A DNA stretch of 64,000 bases, from contig QLIY01000694.1 in assembly GCA_003260075.1 (NCBI GenBank), positions 1 through 64,000 on the forward strand, written 5' to 3'. Positions within the stretch are counted from its first letter, which is position 1. Each line of letters starts with the position of its first letter. The notes under the pieces were generated by a model. The model was not told the DNA's origin, did not search any database, and saw nothing but the letters and a program-made list of their open reading frames with translations. This document shows positions 1-11,687 of this stretch, piece by piece. Made by a program: the position numbers and the translations under genes. Source of the DNA: Phallusia mammillata (taxonomy: Eukaryota > Chordata > Ascidiacea > Phlebobranchia > Ascidiidae).

Positions 1-308
1 GGAGGCGCATGGAGTCACGCCTTCCGATAACAAAAGACAGCGCAACAAGGATATTTTTCCAGTCAAGGTAGACTGGTGTCATTTCACTATCATTATAAAA
101 CAGGGGTGGGCAAACTTTTCAGTGCAAGGGCCGCATTCAAAAGTTTATAATCTTATCGGGCCGCATGGNCAGTTTTAGGAACACAAGCGATCGCCCCTGC
201 TGTGCTGTCTGGAGGCGCATGGAGTCACGCCTTCCGATAACAAAAGACAGCGCAACAAGGATATTTTTCCAGTCAAGGTAGACTGGTGTCATTTCACTAT
301 CATTATAA
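1..308. repeat. 98-bp direct duplication at window start
   Basis: Bases 1-98 recur almost exactly at 211-308. Between them lie a hAT-like end (from 101), one ambiguous base (n at 169) and a short unique stretch. The first copy runs into the transposon end and the second runs into ordinary flank, so this could be two haplotypes (with and without an insertion) laid end to end. A real tandem duplication cannot be excluded. Confidence 0.7.
101..199. mobile_element. hAT-like element or fragment
   Basis: It starts with CAGGGGTGGGCAAAC, a typical hAT terminal sequence, followed by the usual 'gggccgca' motifs. A possible opposite end reading CAGGGGCGATCG on the minus strand closes at 199. No 8-bp target duplication is visible, because the flanks belong to the 98-bp duplication. 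It is non-coding. The limits are approximate. Confidence 0.45.
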
Positions 309-595
309 ATCACATATAAACCACTATTACAACTTTGTATTTTTAGTGAGGTATACTGCGAGGACAATATCGATAGCCTACAATTGCGTGTGTATTTTAT
401 GCAACCATTTTTGCGCAAACACTTACCAACACGACAACAAGACAATTGAAATATATTGTCATGTAATTTGTTACGCTATAGTATAGGCTATATTGGTTTT
501 GCATGTTGGTCTGTGTGTGAGTCATCCGGCTCGAGCCTAGACACCCAAACAATCTTTATTACTTTTACATCAAGATTATTAAAATTCCCCACCGA

Positions 596-758
596 ATAAA
601 ATATGGCCAACCCCCTATCGGGAAAGTATTGGAATTGCGGAACCAATGCGTACGTGACATAAGTGTAAAACATAAGACACTCGGCCGTGCCACCTATACA
701 TTGGTTCCGTAACCGCAAAAACTTTTCCCATAGGGGGATTGGCTATCTGTTTTATATG
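596..758. repeat. Foldback (inverted-repeat) element
   Basis: Two arms of about 42 bases (607-648 and 699-742) are imperfect reverse complements around a loop of about 50 bases. Both contain a CCAATCCCCCTAT-like core and an ACCAATG end. Partial similarity to 7940-8050 suggests a dispersed MITE family. The element has no coding capacity, and open frames across it are accidental. Confidence 0.6.
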
Positions 759-2122
759 GAAAGAAGTACCATGAATTTCAACACATGCAGTTCTCTTGTT
801 ATGTCAATACGTCACCATTTTTTTCAAATGGAGCGGAACTTATCTGGTTGAATTTAAAGCAAAATAAAATTTTCCTTTAATAATGCGAAATGCGTAACAC
901 CATGATATATTGCCAACAACGTAAGGTTTTGGTTTGGCTGCGATTAAAGAGGTTAGGATTCGGGACAAGTACCCTTTCCGCACGTCATTCAGCAACAAAG
1001 CGAACCTCAGTGTGGAGAATGGATTGGGTATCGTATTTATGCCAGTTTTTCAAAACTAACAAAGCTGCTTTAAATAGATACGAATGTCAGAATCTTTGCC
1101 TGAATATCAAGTGACCCAATTGGCATTGTGGACCTATTGTTAGGCGTCATTGGTGTAATGTTGGCTTAAACTGTTTTTATCGGTGTAAATTTCAAAGTAA
1201 TTGTTTTTATGCGAACATTATGACCGAAACAAAAAAGAAACTTTCTCATGTAGTTATCCAACAGCTATCACGTAGCACACAGCACCGAAATTTAGGGGAA
1301 CCAGACGAAAATTATGCCTTATTGACTGTGTGGTACATTCGGTACATGGTGACGACATATTTTAATTAGACAGTATTGGTTCCTTTCGCATACCGATGTC
1401 TTTCGGTTTAACTTCCTAGGTAAATTTAGTTTAACTTCCTTTCTCAAAAAACGTAAATCCTAACGGGGTCATATAGCCCCAGATACCCGGGCACGAAAGT
1501 ACTTTCAAAACAACATTCTTGCGTAATACTTGTGCAACATGAACTACTTAACGGCAAGTTTTTTTGGGGTTAACCGGGGATAATTTCCCACAAGGGACGA
1601 TTTAGGGTTGGCAGAAAAAAGTTCGAAGTAAAGTGAAGTATTTTGTATTAAGATATACACTTCAAGGCTTTTATTGATATTTTACGGGATCGGAAAGTTG
1701 CAAAATAATTTAATTTACTATAAGAGCAAAGATTCTCTATTTAACGTGAAACAACTGCTAATTTAGTTTTCACATGCTCATTTCTCTATAGCATATAGAC
1801 ATACCATAGTATATAGAGTGGTGATGCATCAAAGTGTTCAATATTACATAAACATTTCTGTGAAAAAAATGTTTAGAGCCATTGCTTCAGTTTGGGTGTC
1901 TATGACATCATTGAAGAACTATGACGTTTCTCAATTGCTTTGTTACGCAAAGCTTTTTCTCAATGATGCGCCGGAACAAGTCCAGTACAAGCCCGCGGGG
2001 AACCACCTATAAACAGCCCTGGTGCTTTATTACATGGCTCGGCATACATATAAGTTATACAGGCTTGTGATCAGACAAAGTAGTATAGTGAGTTTGGTAA
2101 CATGAATTAAAAAGTTTTTTTG
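759..2122. other. Intergenic flank upstream of the IAP gene
   Basis: No coding exon, RNA gene or clear repeat was recognised in this stretch. Short open frames at 890-1114 and 1818-2012 resemble no family and show no codon pattern or splice logic. The stretch presumably holds the IAP promoter, but no TATA box or other core element stands out. Confidence 0.4.
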
Positions 2123-5100
2123 ATGTCGTCGCTAGTAGTTTCCGATGGTATGCGAATCCAACATGCGAATGATCCACCAGGACAACACTGCGTATATATA
2201 ACTCCAGGTAAGTTACCATGCAGTTTTAAACAAATGTAATGTTTGATGATAAGTTGATGTGTGTGAGTGACATCTATTATATTCTCATTGTGTGTTAAGA
2301 AATTTTGCCAATATTTTAAACTTCAGAATTGAGTGGCCAATGAATTGACTAAAGTGTCAAAACAATATTATAGTTCATGATAAACATTATTTCAATCGTC
2401 CTTAAGATCTTTAGATATATATATTTCACCTTAACAGCATAATCAGTATATGAAAGCAAGTGTAAACATATCCATATTAGCCTATAGTCTTCATCCACCA
2501 AGCAACGAGCTAGGAGATTCTAGTTTTAAGGTTAAAGTACGAGTACAACTTGCCAACATAGGGGGGGGGGAATTAGCCTATAGTCTTCACCCATAAGCAA
2601 CGAGCTGGGAGATTCTAGTTTTAAGGTTAAAGTACGAGTACAACTTGCCAACATAGTCTTATTTGTGTTAATTTTTGTTGCACAAAACTTATAACAGTAG
2701 TTTCGGTTACCATCGTCACAGCCGCTTTAAAAGCTTGGAAATTTCAGATTGTGTAAATTGTTCAATGACTTCCTTTCTTAAAACGTAAGATAGTAAATAT
2801 ACACATACATTTGTTTGCAGTGTCTTCTTATTAATGTTTGTCCCATTAATATAGGAAACTAAGAATGCAAACACCTAAAAAAGTAGTACCCTAATGATTA
2901 CAAAGTAATGTTTGTTTTTTCCACAGGCGATCATGCAAACGAATTCTATCGTTTATCAACATTTCAAAACTTTCCCCGTAATACATCAGTCGACCCAAGA
3001 GCTTTGGCGAAGTTTGGGTTTTACTATACCGGCTATGGGGATAGGGTAAAGTGTTTTAGGTAGGTGATTTGTAAGATACGTTGATCAACGACGCTTTAGC
3101 ACAGCAAAATATCTTTTGGGACTTTTAGGTGTTGACAATATCAGCCCTTGTCGTCATTTTAAAATCTTACAGATGTCCAACCCACGAGTTTGTTTTTGTT
3201 ATGTTTTCATTGTTCTTGTTGAGTATTAAGTATACCATCATTAGACACAGCAATATACAATGTGTTTTTCATATGTAGTCAAAAATCCCTAGTTGGCTGG
3301 AAAAACTTTTTTTTACATCACAACAATATTTTCCAATATTAAGTTTTTTAGACCTCATAAAAATGTACTGTTTAAAGTGCCAAACACCTGTTGGCTTAGA
3401 ATTTTGGTAAACGAAACATTGATTTACAAACAGAAAACTTTCAATAACCAGCCAATTACAACTCCTAAAGAAATGACTCCTTAAACGCAGTTGTGGAATA
3501 GTTGTCGAAGACTGGACATTTACGGACGATCCTAAACACCCAAGATGGCACACAACACAGTGCAGTTTTACCACTCAACGACAAAACAACACAACAAGTA
3601 AGATATTTTTTTACACTTTAGCTGCACTTTTATTGTTTGAAAAGTTGTATTCGGAGAATATGTTAATGAGGTTTTGTTTTTGACCACCAATTGTGACTCT
3701 TAATGACGAATATAAATGCTCAATATAAAAAGCGACATGCTTTATTTTTCAAACGTTTCGTCAAACACTAAGTCATCATTAGTGATATGAAAGCCTACAT
3801 CAGTTTTACCCGTTTACAAAGCACTCGAGTCACATAAAAGATCGATAAAACAGTACGAAATTAGTGTTTAATGCGACTTCAGTCTTCATAAACGGGTATA
3901 ACTGATGTACCCCCTCATATCCCTGATAATGGCATAAGCACGTTTCAATATTAAAGCATGTCGCTTTTTCCGTCTATTTTGGGCCATTATAACGGTCACA
4001 AACTTATCACTGATCCGTATGTAGTGTTCCTAACTCGGACATTTATGTAATTTAGATCGAAACCCGAACGAGGGGGGGGGGAGTGTGTTCCTAACTCGGA
4101 CATTTATGTAATTTAGATCGAAACCCGAACGAGACACAAAGCGCTGGACCAAGCAGACAGAACGACACGTACACAGATCTTTTTCCTTGCAACAATCCTG
4201 CCAGCCCACACATGAGGTGCTCGTCAGCCCGAATGCAAACTTTTCAAGATCACCGAAATTCGTGGCCTTCAAGCCGCATGAGAGCAACCCCCGCCGAAAT
4301 GGTAGAAGCTGGTCTTTTTTATTTGGGTAAGTCTAAGTTTAATATTCCCAAATTACGTACTTTTTCTCTAAAGTTTTATCGTTTTGGTCATTAAACATGG
4401 AGATTTAGCATTTGGAAGTGTCGGTTGACTCGTGCTTGGTTTTAAATCAATCAACTGCTTTTTGTAACTTACCTAAAGTCACAAACATGTCCCATACTCA
4501 TCAAAATAAATCGGAATTTCATTGTTACAACGCGCGATGTCACTTTAAACATAAATAAATTTCATGTGATTGTAAAACAAAAAAGTTAAGTAAGCTTCAT
4601 TAGTCGACATCGTAAGTACAATAAGGAGTTTTTCAACGTTTGGCAAAGAAAAAAGTGTTGTGTCGTTCGTTTATCTTTTTAGTAAACATTAATGTGTTTC
4701 AAAAAGGGCTATAAGAAAATTTAGGCTTGGTCAAAGCGAACCATTACACGATTACTTATTACATCGTTAGTTTGAACAGTACTGTTCAGTGTAATTGGCT
4801 TCAAAATACAGAGCAAAGTTCAAATAAAGGCCTATACATTTTATTCGGCTTGTGTCATATACGCATACCTTGTCCAAAGAAAACAATTTGTGAAAAAAGA
4901 AACTATCTGCGCTTTTCTTACCCACTTTCAACAAATCGGAACAAACCGGTTTGAACCAGCGATATTTGCTGGCGCAATAGTATCAGAACCGCGCGGGACA
5001 GCTTGCGGGGAATACCCTTGGGAAGTTAGCGGAAAGTACAGTTGTTATGTCTTATATGAAACTCGTTGCAATCGAATGACGTTGCTGTTTTCTGATCGAA

Positions 5101-6943
5101 GTCCGTGACAATGGTCATTTGTTGCTGACATTGTTGGCGAAATTCTTTAACTTTCTGTTTGTGTTGCAGGAGAAAGGGACCGGGTAAAATGCTGGAATTG
5201 TAACGGCGGATTACAAAACTGGGATTATAATGATTCTCCGTGGTTTGAACACGCAAAGTGGTTTCCAATGTAAGTTATACTTAAATACCTTATGTCCCAT
5301 GTCAGTGTATACTGATGTTATTCAACATCACTGTGATTTATTTATGGGCAAGTTTACCATGGTACAGTTTTATGAGTTGTTTTCATGAAAACTTTTAAAA
5401 TTGAGTCAGTAAAGTTACAGCTGTTTTTTTTATATCTGTTGGCATTAGTTTTTTTTTTTTTTTAAAAACAAAGAGAACTTGTATGGCCTATGTTAATACA
5501 TGTTATGTGGATTTTAATAGTCTTTTAGATTTTGAAAGTATTTCGATTTTGCAACTTTTACGGGTTAAAGTTTTAGTTCTAAATATGGAATGAAGCAGTT
5601 GTGCCTAAACAAGCAAATGCCAAATGTTCCACTCAACAGTAAAAATATATTTTTGTCACAGGTGTGAATATGTTCTTCAGCAAAAAGGAATCGAGTACGT
5701 GCAAAACGTAACGGCTCAGTTTCCAAACATTTCTCGTCCTCCAATTTTAAACCCGTTCGATGTGACTCGACCTGCTGCAACAAGGTAAATAAAACAAGTT
5801 ATATTCTTTTAGTAAGGGTTCTTTGGGTAAACTGGTTAAAAACAATTGATAAGAGATGGACGAGCAGTTAGCGCAACGCCTTGTGTTCACATGGTTTTGG
5901 GTTTTAATCCTAACTTTGCCGCCTGTGTTTACCCGAGCAAGAAACCTAAACGGCATCGCTTTAATCTAGTTTTCGATGTTATGAACTAAATTGAGGAACA
6001 ACTGCTTACGTCAAAAAATAATAATCACCAAATGACTCAACTGACTTGCAATAAAACAAGGCAGCTCGACGGCGAATTCATTGCTGTGAGCACAACGCAT
6101 TCAGGAAAAAAAACGACAAACAAACAAACAAACAAACAAACAGGATGAACGCAGAAACTTAAAAAACCCACAAGTGTTTAGAAACTGTCTTCTTGTTTTT
6201 GCAGCTATCAACGTATTTTATTTTAATTATGGTTTTGTAGGCAACAACGTCGCACAGGACCAGAAATTATAGATCCTAAAGAAAACATGACAGCTATTAA
6301 AAACAAAGTAGAACATGAAATGACAGCCAGTGAACTTGTTACGCAAGCACAAGAGATGGGCTTGGACCGAATGAACATACGAAGAGCACTCACAAAGTAA
6401 TTGATTTTCGTATCTTTCTGTTACACATAAAATGACTAACATTTAAGTAACAATAATATCAATTATATTTTTTGTGTTATATTTTTCGTGTTTCTTTTAG
6501 AGAAGAAATAAAAAAGTTGTAGAGTGAATTACAAACACATATGCTCACTCATTAACACACAATATAGCACAACGACGAATTGAAAATAGTAAAAACGTTT
6601 TTTTTCTTTCAGTCGATTTCTGGCAACGCAGACGTTCTTTGTGACCTTGGTCTCGCTTGTGGAAGCCATATTGGATCTGCCAGCCAGCGAAACGGAACAG
6701 TCACATGACGGGAGCGAAGCAAGTTTACGCAGTACTCCAGGATCGCCAGAAGATGAACTAAGAGAACAACTGCGTCAACTTGAACGTGAAAAGTTGTGTC
6801 GAAAGTGTAATAGAAGTCCTGCAACTGTTGTGTTTCTGCCTTGTGGCCACTTGGTGGCGTGTGTGACTTGTGCCAACGACGTTACGAATTGCCCCCTGTG
6901 TCACGTGCGTGTTAACGAAACTGTGAAGTCTTTTGTTGTTTAA
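2123..6943 (+). CDS. Inhibitor of apoptosis protein (BIR-BIR-UBA-RING)
   Basis: Eight exons join in phase: 2123-2207, 2927-3059, 3491-3597, 4228-4326, 5170-5269, 5662-5784, 6241-6396 and 6613-6943, giving 377 residues. BIR1 lies at about 37-100 with zinc ligands in DRVKCFSCG and in the H and C of [16 protein letters not shown]2 lies at about 110-190 with [12 protein letters not shown] and HAKWFPMC. A UBA-like stretch ([17 protein letters not shown]) follows at about 250-268 and continues into the last exon. The C-terminal RING begins CRKC and contains [14 protein letters not shown] and CPLC. RING IAPs are cytosolic E3 ubiquitin ligases that bind caspases or IAP-binding-motif proteins through BIR grooves. 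Having two BIRs, a UBA and a RING but no CARD, it sits between XIAP (three BIRs) and BIRC7 (one). The start codon is the first ATG of a short exon; ATG at 2150 is an alternative. Exon 4's acceptor (4226-4227) is weak but fits the phase. Confidence 0.9.
2476..2656. repeat. G-run-linked local duplication (IAP intron 1)
   Basis: 2476-2560 is followed by ten G (2561-2570), then by a near copy at 2572-2656 that continues into new sequence. The copies differ by substitutions and a small indel. A third, diverged copy of the same unit lies at 37562-37625, so the unit is itself a dispersed repeat. Confidence 0.8.
3727..3969. repeat. Foldback MITE in IAP intron 3
   Basis: The ends are reverse complements: AAAAAGCGACATGCTTTA at the left and its complement finishing at 3969. 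A second inner pair contains TACATCAGTT and ACCCGTTT in opposite orientation. At about 243 bp with long inverted arms and no coding frame, it looks like a non-autonomous DNA transposon. Target duplications are not clear. Confidence 0.65.
4021..4133. repeat. G-run-linked local duplication (IAP intron 3)
   Basis: 4021-4072 is followed by a ten-G run (4072-4081) and then by a near-identical second copy to 4133. The second copy continues to the BIR2 exon at 4228. Confidence 0.85.
6117..6142. repeat. CAAA microsatellite
   Basis: About six CAAA units sit in the intron before exon 7 of the IAP gene. It is a simple repeat. Confidence 0.9.
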
Positions 6944-9023
6944 TATCATTCTTGAATTTTGCAATGTTTGAATTTTTAGTTTAGTAAATGTTTCTGTAAC
7001 AGTTTATCGTTGTTTTTTTGTTGTTGTTTAACAAACAAAATTTCTTAACTGTTGCAATGTTTGAATTTGTAGTTTTGTACATATTTTTGTGATAGTTTAT
7101 TGGTGTTAATTGTGTCATAGTGCTTCTCGTGCTGTTACTCAATGCGGTTTTTAAAACTTGTTTTCGTGAAATACAGATTGTATAACAATTTATGTACAGA
7201 ACGAAGTCAATTTAACACACTAAGCAAAAACATAACGTGCCATCACTGTCTCCACCTCAAAAGCGGAAAAACGCGGAACAAGAAAAATGTCTACGCATTT
7301 GAACACGAAACACTTCCACCCCGATTAAACAGGAAGATACTTTGACTTGATTTATAATGTAGTTACGCAGCCTGTACAAAGCTGCAGCACTGTTATTGCC
7401 CACCCTGGATAATGTCACCAAAGTTTGGCATTGTCATACGCTGGCGAAAATTGTTGTAGACCAAGTTGGTAAAGAGGAATTAGAAATATTTTATTAATAA
7501 GGTCTGCAGAATAAAGAAGGTGCCCTAAGTTCCATTTTCTCCCCAGCAGCATGACACACATGACGTGCTAAAGTAGATTTTATGATGCTTTTGAAACGTT
7601 ACGATTCAGTGCTGCAGAGAAACCATTAATGTTGCTCTGTGGCTGATGTTGAAACTAACAGTTATTACAAGGTTCGAACTATAGTAGATTGTTAGTAATG
7701 GCCTGCTTAAACACAATGACAATTTAGACTTTTGAGGTCACCTTCAATCGAAAAAGTAGATTGTTACAGGTAAGAAATTAAGTGGGACTGGAAAAAATCA
7801 CCAGAAAAAGATACACAGGCTATATGTATTATAAACCGAAACGCGCAAAGACTCGCACGTACAGACAACGACAGTTCTCATACAGAAAAATTCATGAAGA
7901 TAAAAAACAAAAAAACGGCCTTTGCGAGGGTTTATAGGGCAGTTTTTGAAAAGTGCACCTATTAATTGGTTCTTGTATTGCGGAAATAAAAACTCTCGGC
8001 ATTGCCGGACAAAAAACGCGCTTAATTTCTTCCGAATAAAATGTGGTTAATTGGACTCACTAAAATGCAGAACAACGTTAAAGCTGCAAAAAATGTTTTT
8101 AGAAACACATTTATAAAATTGTCAGCAGGACAACTATATTAGAAACGAAGAAAGGTATCGACTTTTAACACTTTTTAAATGGACATGAGGTGTAAACTGA
8201 GATCAAGTGGCTAACACGACATTTTATCTGTTAAAATTTAGGCGACTATAACAGTGGCTGTTGAAAGTAGCCTGCATAGGCAATAAACCTATGTGATAAA
8301 TAATGATAATGAAATTCGCTAATTAAAAACAAATAAGTTTAAAAGCCAGTGGACGGATGAATATTAATTGCATTCGCGTTTATCGTCACTGGGATGTAAT
8401 CATCAATGCAAATCACCAATTAATTGTAAAAAATATGCTGTTACGGAAGTCCGTTATTTTGACTGGCACTGACGTGCGTTATAGGCTATGACCCTCTGAC
8501 ATTTATATTGACCACTGTCTTCATTTTAATGTCATTAAAATGAAAAAAGTGTACTGAAAGCTTAATGAAACGCAAAAAAGTATATAGCGACTGTGTTAAT
8601 TGCTTCTGTAACGCTTGGGCGACGTATTATAAGTTAAAGTACAAATACGCCGCCAAAATATGACGTCGGCCACACGTCTCGATGTTTAGTTATACGTTTA
8701 TGGTTTTTCTATTTGCGCCGCGCAATTTTGATGTTTTATATGATAGAAAAAAGCATTACAATTTGGTATCTAACAACAATAGATTAATATTTTAACAGCT
8801 GAAGAGTTTAGTTTATACACTACGACGTTTATAAATTAGTCATTCAACCCAATTATAGCTGAAAGGCAGCCGTGCAGAATGGTTTTGGTGGTCAATTAGG
8901 TTTCCAACCTGCCAGAACGATCTTATCCATTGCAAACAAGATTAAGGTGTCCCTACGGTACGCAAATCCCATTCAAACTCCTGTACTATACTCTTGAGAA
9001 TGATAGCAGTTTCGATAAAAGGT

Positions 9024-9319
9024 GTGTTTTAACCGATTGTGTGTATGTTTTGGTACCACGAACTGTGTAACAACTTGAACTAATTTAAGGTAAACTGTTT
9101 GGTTTTGCACGCGAAACAGCTAGGACGAGATTCAATTTATGGAATAAATTACCGCCCATCGTACAGGGGGGGGGGCATGTTTTAACCGATTGTGTGTATG
9201 TTTCGGTACCACAAACTGTGTAACAACTTGAACTAATTTAAGGCAAACTGTTTGGTTTTGCACGCGAAATAGCTAGGACGAGATTCAATTTATGGAATAA
9301 ATTACCGCCCATCGTACAC
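9024..9319. repeat. G-run-linked local duplication (intergenic)
   Basis: About 142 bp (9024-9165) is followed by ten G (9166-9175) and a second copy (about 9177-9319). The copies differ at a few bases, for example tttTggtac against tttCggtac. Copy two reads on into CCACAATT where copy one enters the G run. Confidence 0.9.
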
Positions 9320-10994
9320 CACAATTAAAATCAGTTGTAGAACAACAACAGCAGGCCATGCAATACCGTGCAATTTTTGTTTGAGAATAGGATTTGCACT
9401 TTAAACTGACAATTAATTTGGCCTAAAACGTTATCATGAACTGTAACGCGTTTGTTGATGCTGTTGCCTGCAAGTGCTGCAGTTGTTTTGTTTCATTTTT
9501 AAGAAAGGAAAGTTGGCTGTAACGTGAAATCTTAGTTGCGTTTTCTTTTCTGATGTCAAAATGTAAGACACGACCATGCTAGATAGAAACAGACAACTCG
9601 AAATACAATACTACGCAACTGTGAAATGAACTGAAAGGCAGAGAGGGGCGTTGGTTGAGGCATTTGGAATGTTTTGCGAAATGTTGCTCTCAAAAGTGTT
9701 CGGCGAATAACAATTTCTACAAGTTTCAGCATTACATTAGAATTAGACGACACAGAAGTTGAAGTGTTAAAACTTGAGGATTTTTCAGACGACTGCAAAT
9801 TACTTTGTTCTGAAAATTAGTTATATGGTTGGTTGAAATATACGAAACAATTCTTTTTTGGCGCTTTTTACCAAAGTTTTACAGCTGAACACGAGGCGCG
9901 CTTACAGCTGAACAAGATGTCACATGCTGTATAGCTTTTTTTGCGTCGGTTCTGCTTTAAAAATGTTGCGTGTTACCGCCAGTCTTGACCCCGGAACGTC
10001 TTGCGTGCAGGACCGGGGTTTTTGTCAGTGTAAAAACAGAATATTTCGAGAAAAGGGATAGACTTTCAGGGTCTACTTGTTTCTTGTTGTCTTAATATAT
10101 TGTCCATAGATAGAACAGTTAGACTTTGCCGCATCGAGTTTGAATAATGTACTTTAGGTTTATTTTCAACATTAGATAAATAAAGCTGACCATTTTACTT
10201 TGCTTAGTGCCAGACTATTAAAAGATTGAAATGCTTTTGGTTTTACCGTCTGACGTGTGGTAGAACCTATTTTTTGTGTTTTTCGGCATTTTTGCATTAC
10301 GGCGATTTGCCCTACGGCCATTTCAAAGAAATAGTTACTTTGGTTCGTCTTCATACTAAACGCTTGGCTGAACTGGTCGGTCGACAGGGCACAATGAGGG
10401 TCAAAAAATTTACAGTCAGCACAAGTATGTCCTTATCTGCGGTCAGGAGTGTTTCAAAATCGTACAAGGTGGAATAGATGAAATTATTGTGCCGTAATAA
10501 GGTTTTTGGCCCCCCAAAAGTGTCTATATCCAGCTTTAAGACATGTTTTCAGACCTCATTAGGGTCAGTAACGCAGGTGCAGTGGTTGACTCTTGTAGTT
10601 TAGTTTCTACTACTACTGTAACTGTGAGTAGCAAGTATTTCTGATTCTTAACCTTTATCTCCAGATTGAAGTTTGTGTTGTGACATTTGCCGTATTTTTC
10701 ATAGAAATTGTTTCAAAATAAAACGGACGTGTTATGAGATGCAAACCTATTATTTTTCACTTGGGTACGTCGCGAATAAGCTTGACTAGGTCGTCATTAT
10801 ATTTAATTAGTTTTCTGACACACAACGTCCAACACGTGATCTAGCTTTATTCTGTATTAATGAACAATAATAACGCGCAATGTTCAGCAAGCGTGTTTTC
10901 GAGAAGTGTGTATGTGGTGTCTTAAAAGGAGTGTTGTTCAAGTTTAAACCTGAACCTGAACTACACTTTTCCACAACAATAATGTGCACACAGT

Positions 10995-11140
10995 CAGCTT
11001 TTTTTTAAGGTTTGGTTTGGGTGACCGTTTTAAGAGACCGCAAGTGTTTCATTTAAATACCAAAAAATAGTACTGTAGTTGCAAGTCCAAATTTTGGGAA
11101 ACCGCTGGAGAAATTTGAAAACACCTTAAAAAAAACACTG
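10995..11140. mobile_element. Short hAT-like MITE, copy 1
   Basis: This element of about 146 bp is clearly homologous to the one at 15840-15983, sharing TTTTAAGGTTTGGTTTGGG, GAGACCGCAAGTGTTTCATT and GGGAAACCGCTGGAGAAATT. The ends are complementary (TTTTTTTAAGGT and ACCTTAAAAAAA). No clean target duplication is visible at this copy. Confidence 0.7.
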
Positions 11141-11687
11141 GTCACAAGTTCGGAAAATGTTTATTTCCAGGCTGAAATCAGTGTTGACAGTGTTGTAAAN
11201 CACACAGTATGCCTCATTACCCAAGATAACAAGAGCACTCAGGCAAAAAAAACGCAAATGGAAAAAGTGTTGCTTCAAAAACACTATCGAAACCAGTTAC
11301 CCTTTTTTGCCAGATTTTTTTGCTTAGTCGGAAAGCAGCAATTTCAGTCATGATGAAAGACGCTTCGGAGCTCAACATGATCAACTCGCAGAATCTAAAA
11401 CGCAGCGATGTTTAATTGCGTTAAGTCGCACTATATGCTGTGTATACCGTTTGCGGTTCACGTTTATCGCATCGAATAGCGGTTTTTCCTTTAGGGAAGC
11501 AGTCATTGTCAGCGCTTATTCCAGCGAGCTGTCACGTTAGTTTGGAAATGACGCGTTGACTGAGGGACGCCCGAGTTGATAAACAGCAAAAAAAACAGCT
11601 ATAGCACCACCCTTGTCGTTAGCAGGTTGTAGATCATCGTAGATTACTTGCTAAATTGCATGAGGAAACTGTGACGAGTCAGGCACC

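Larger units (their letters stand above)
6944..11687. other. Intergenic region between IAP and GPCR genes
   Basis: No exon was recognised here. An AATAAA at about 7510 could serve the IAP transcript, giving a long 3' UTR. The region contains a weak relative of the 596-758 foldback element at about 7940-8050, a G-run-linked duplication (9024-9319), a MITE copy (10995-11140) and one ambiguous base near 11200. Open frames such as 9556-9798 (-) and 10226-10477 (+) match nothing known to me. Confidence 0.4.

Noticed and set aside
137-445. 102-residue minus-strand open frame at the window start
   Set aside because: It spans a hAT-like end, an ambiguous base and the duplicated segment, has no family resemblance, and is a chance frame.
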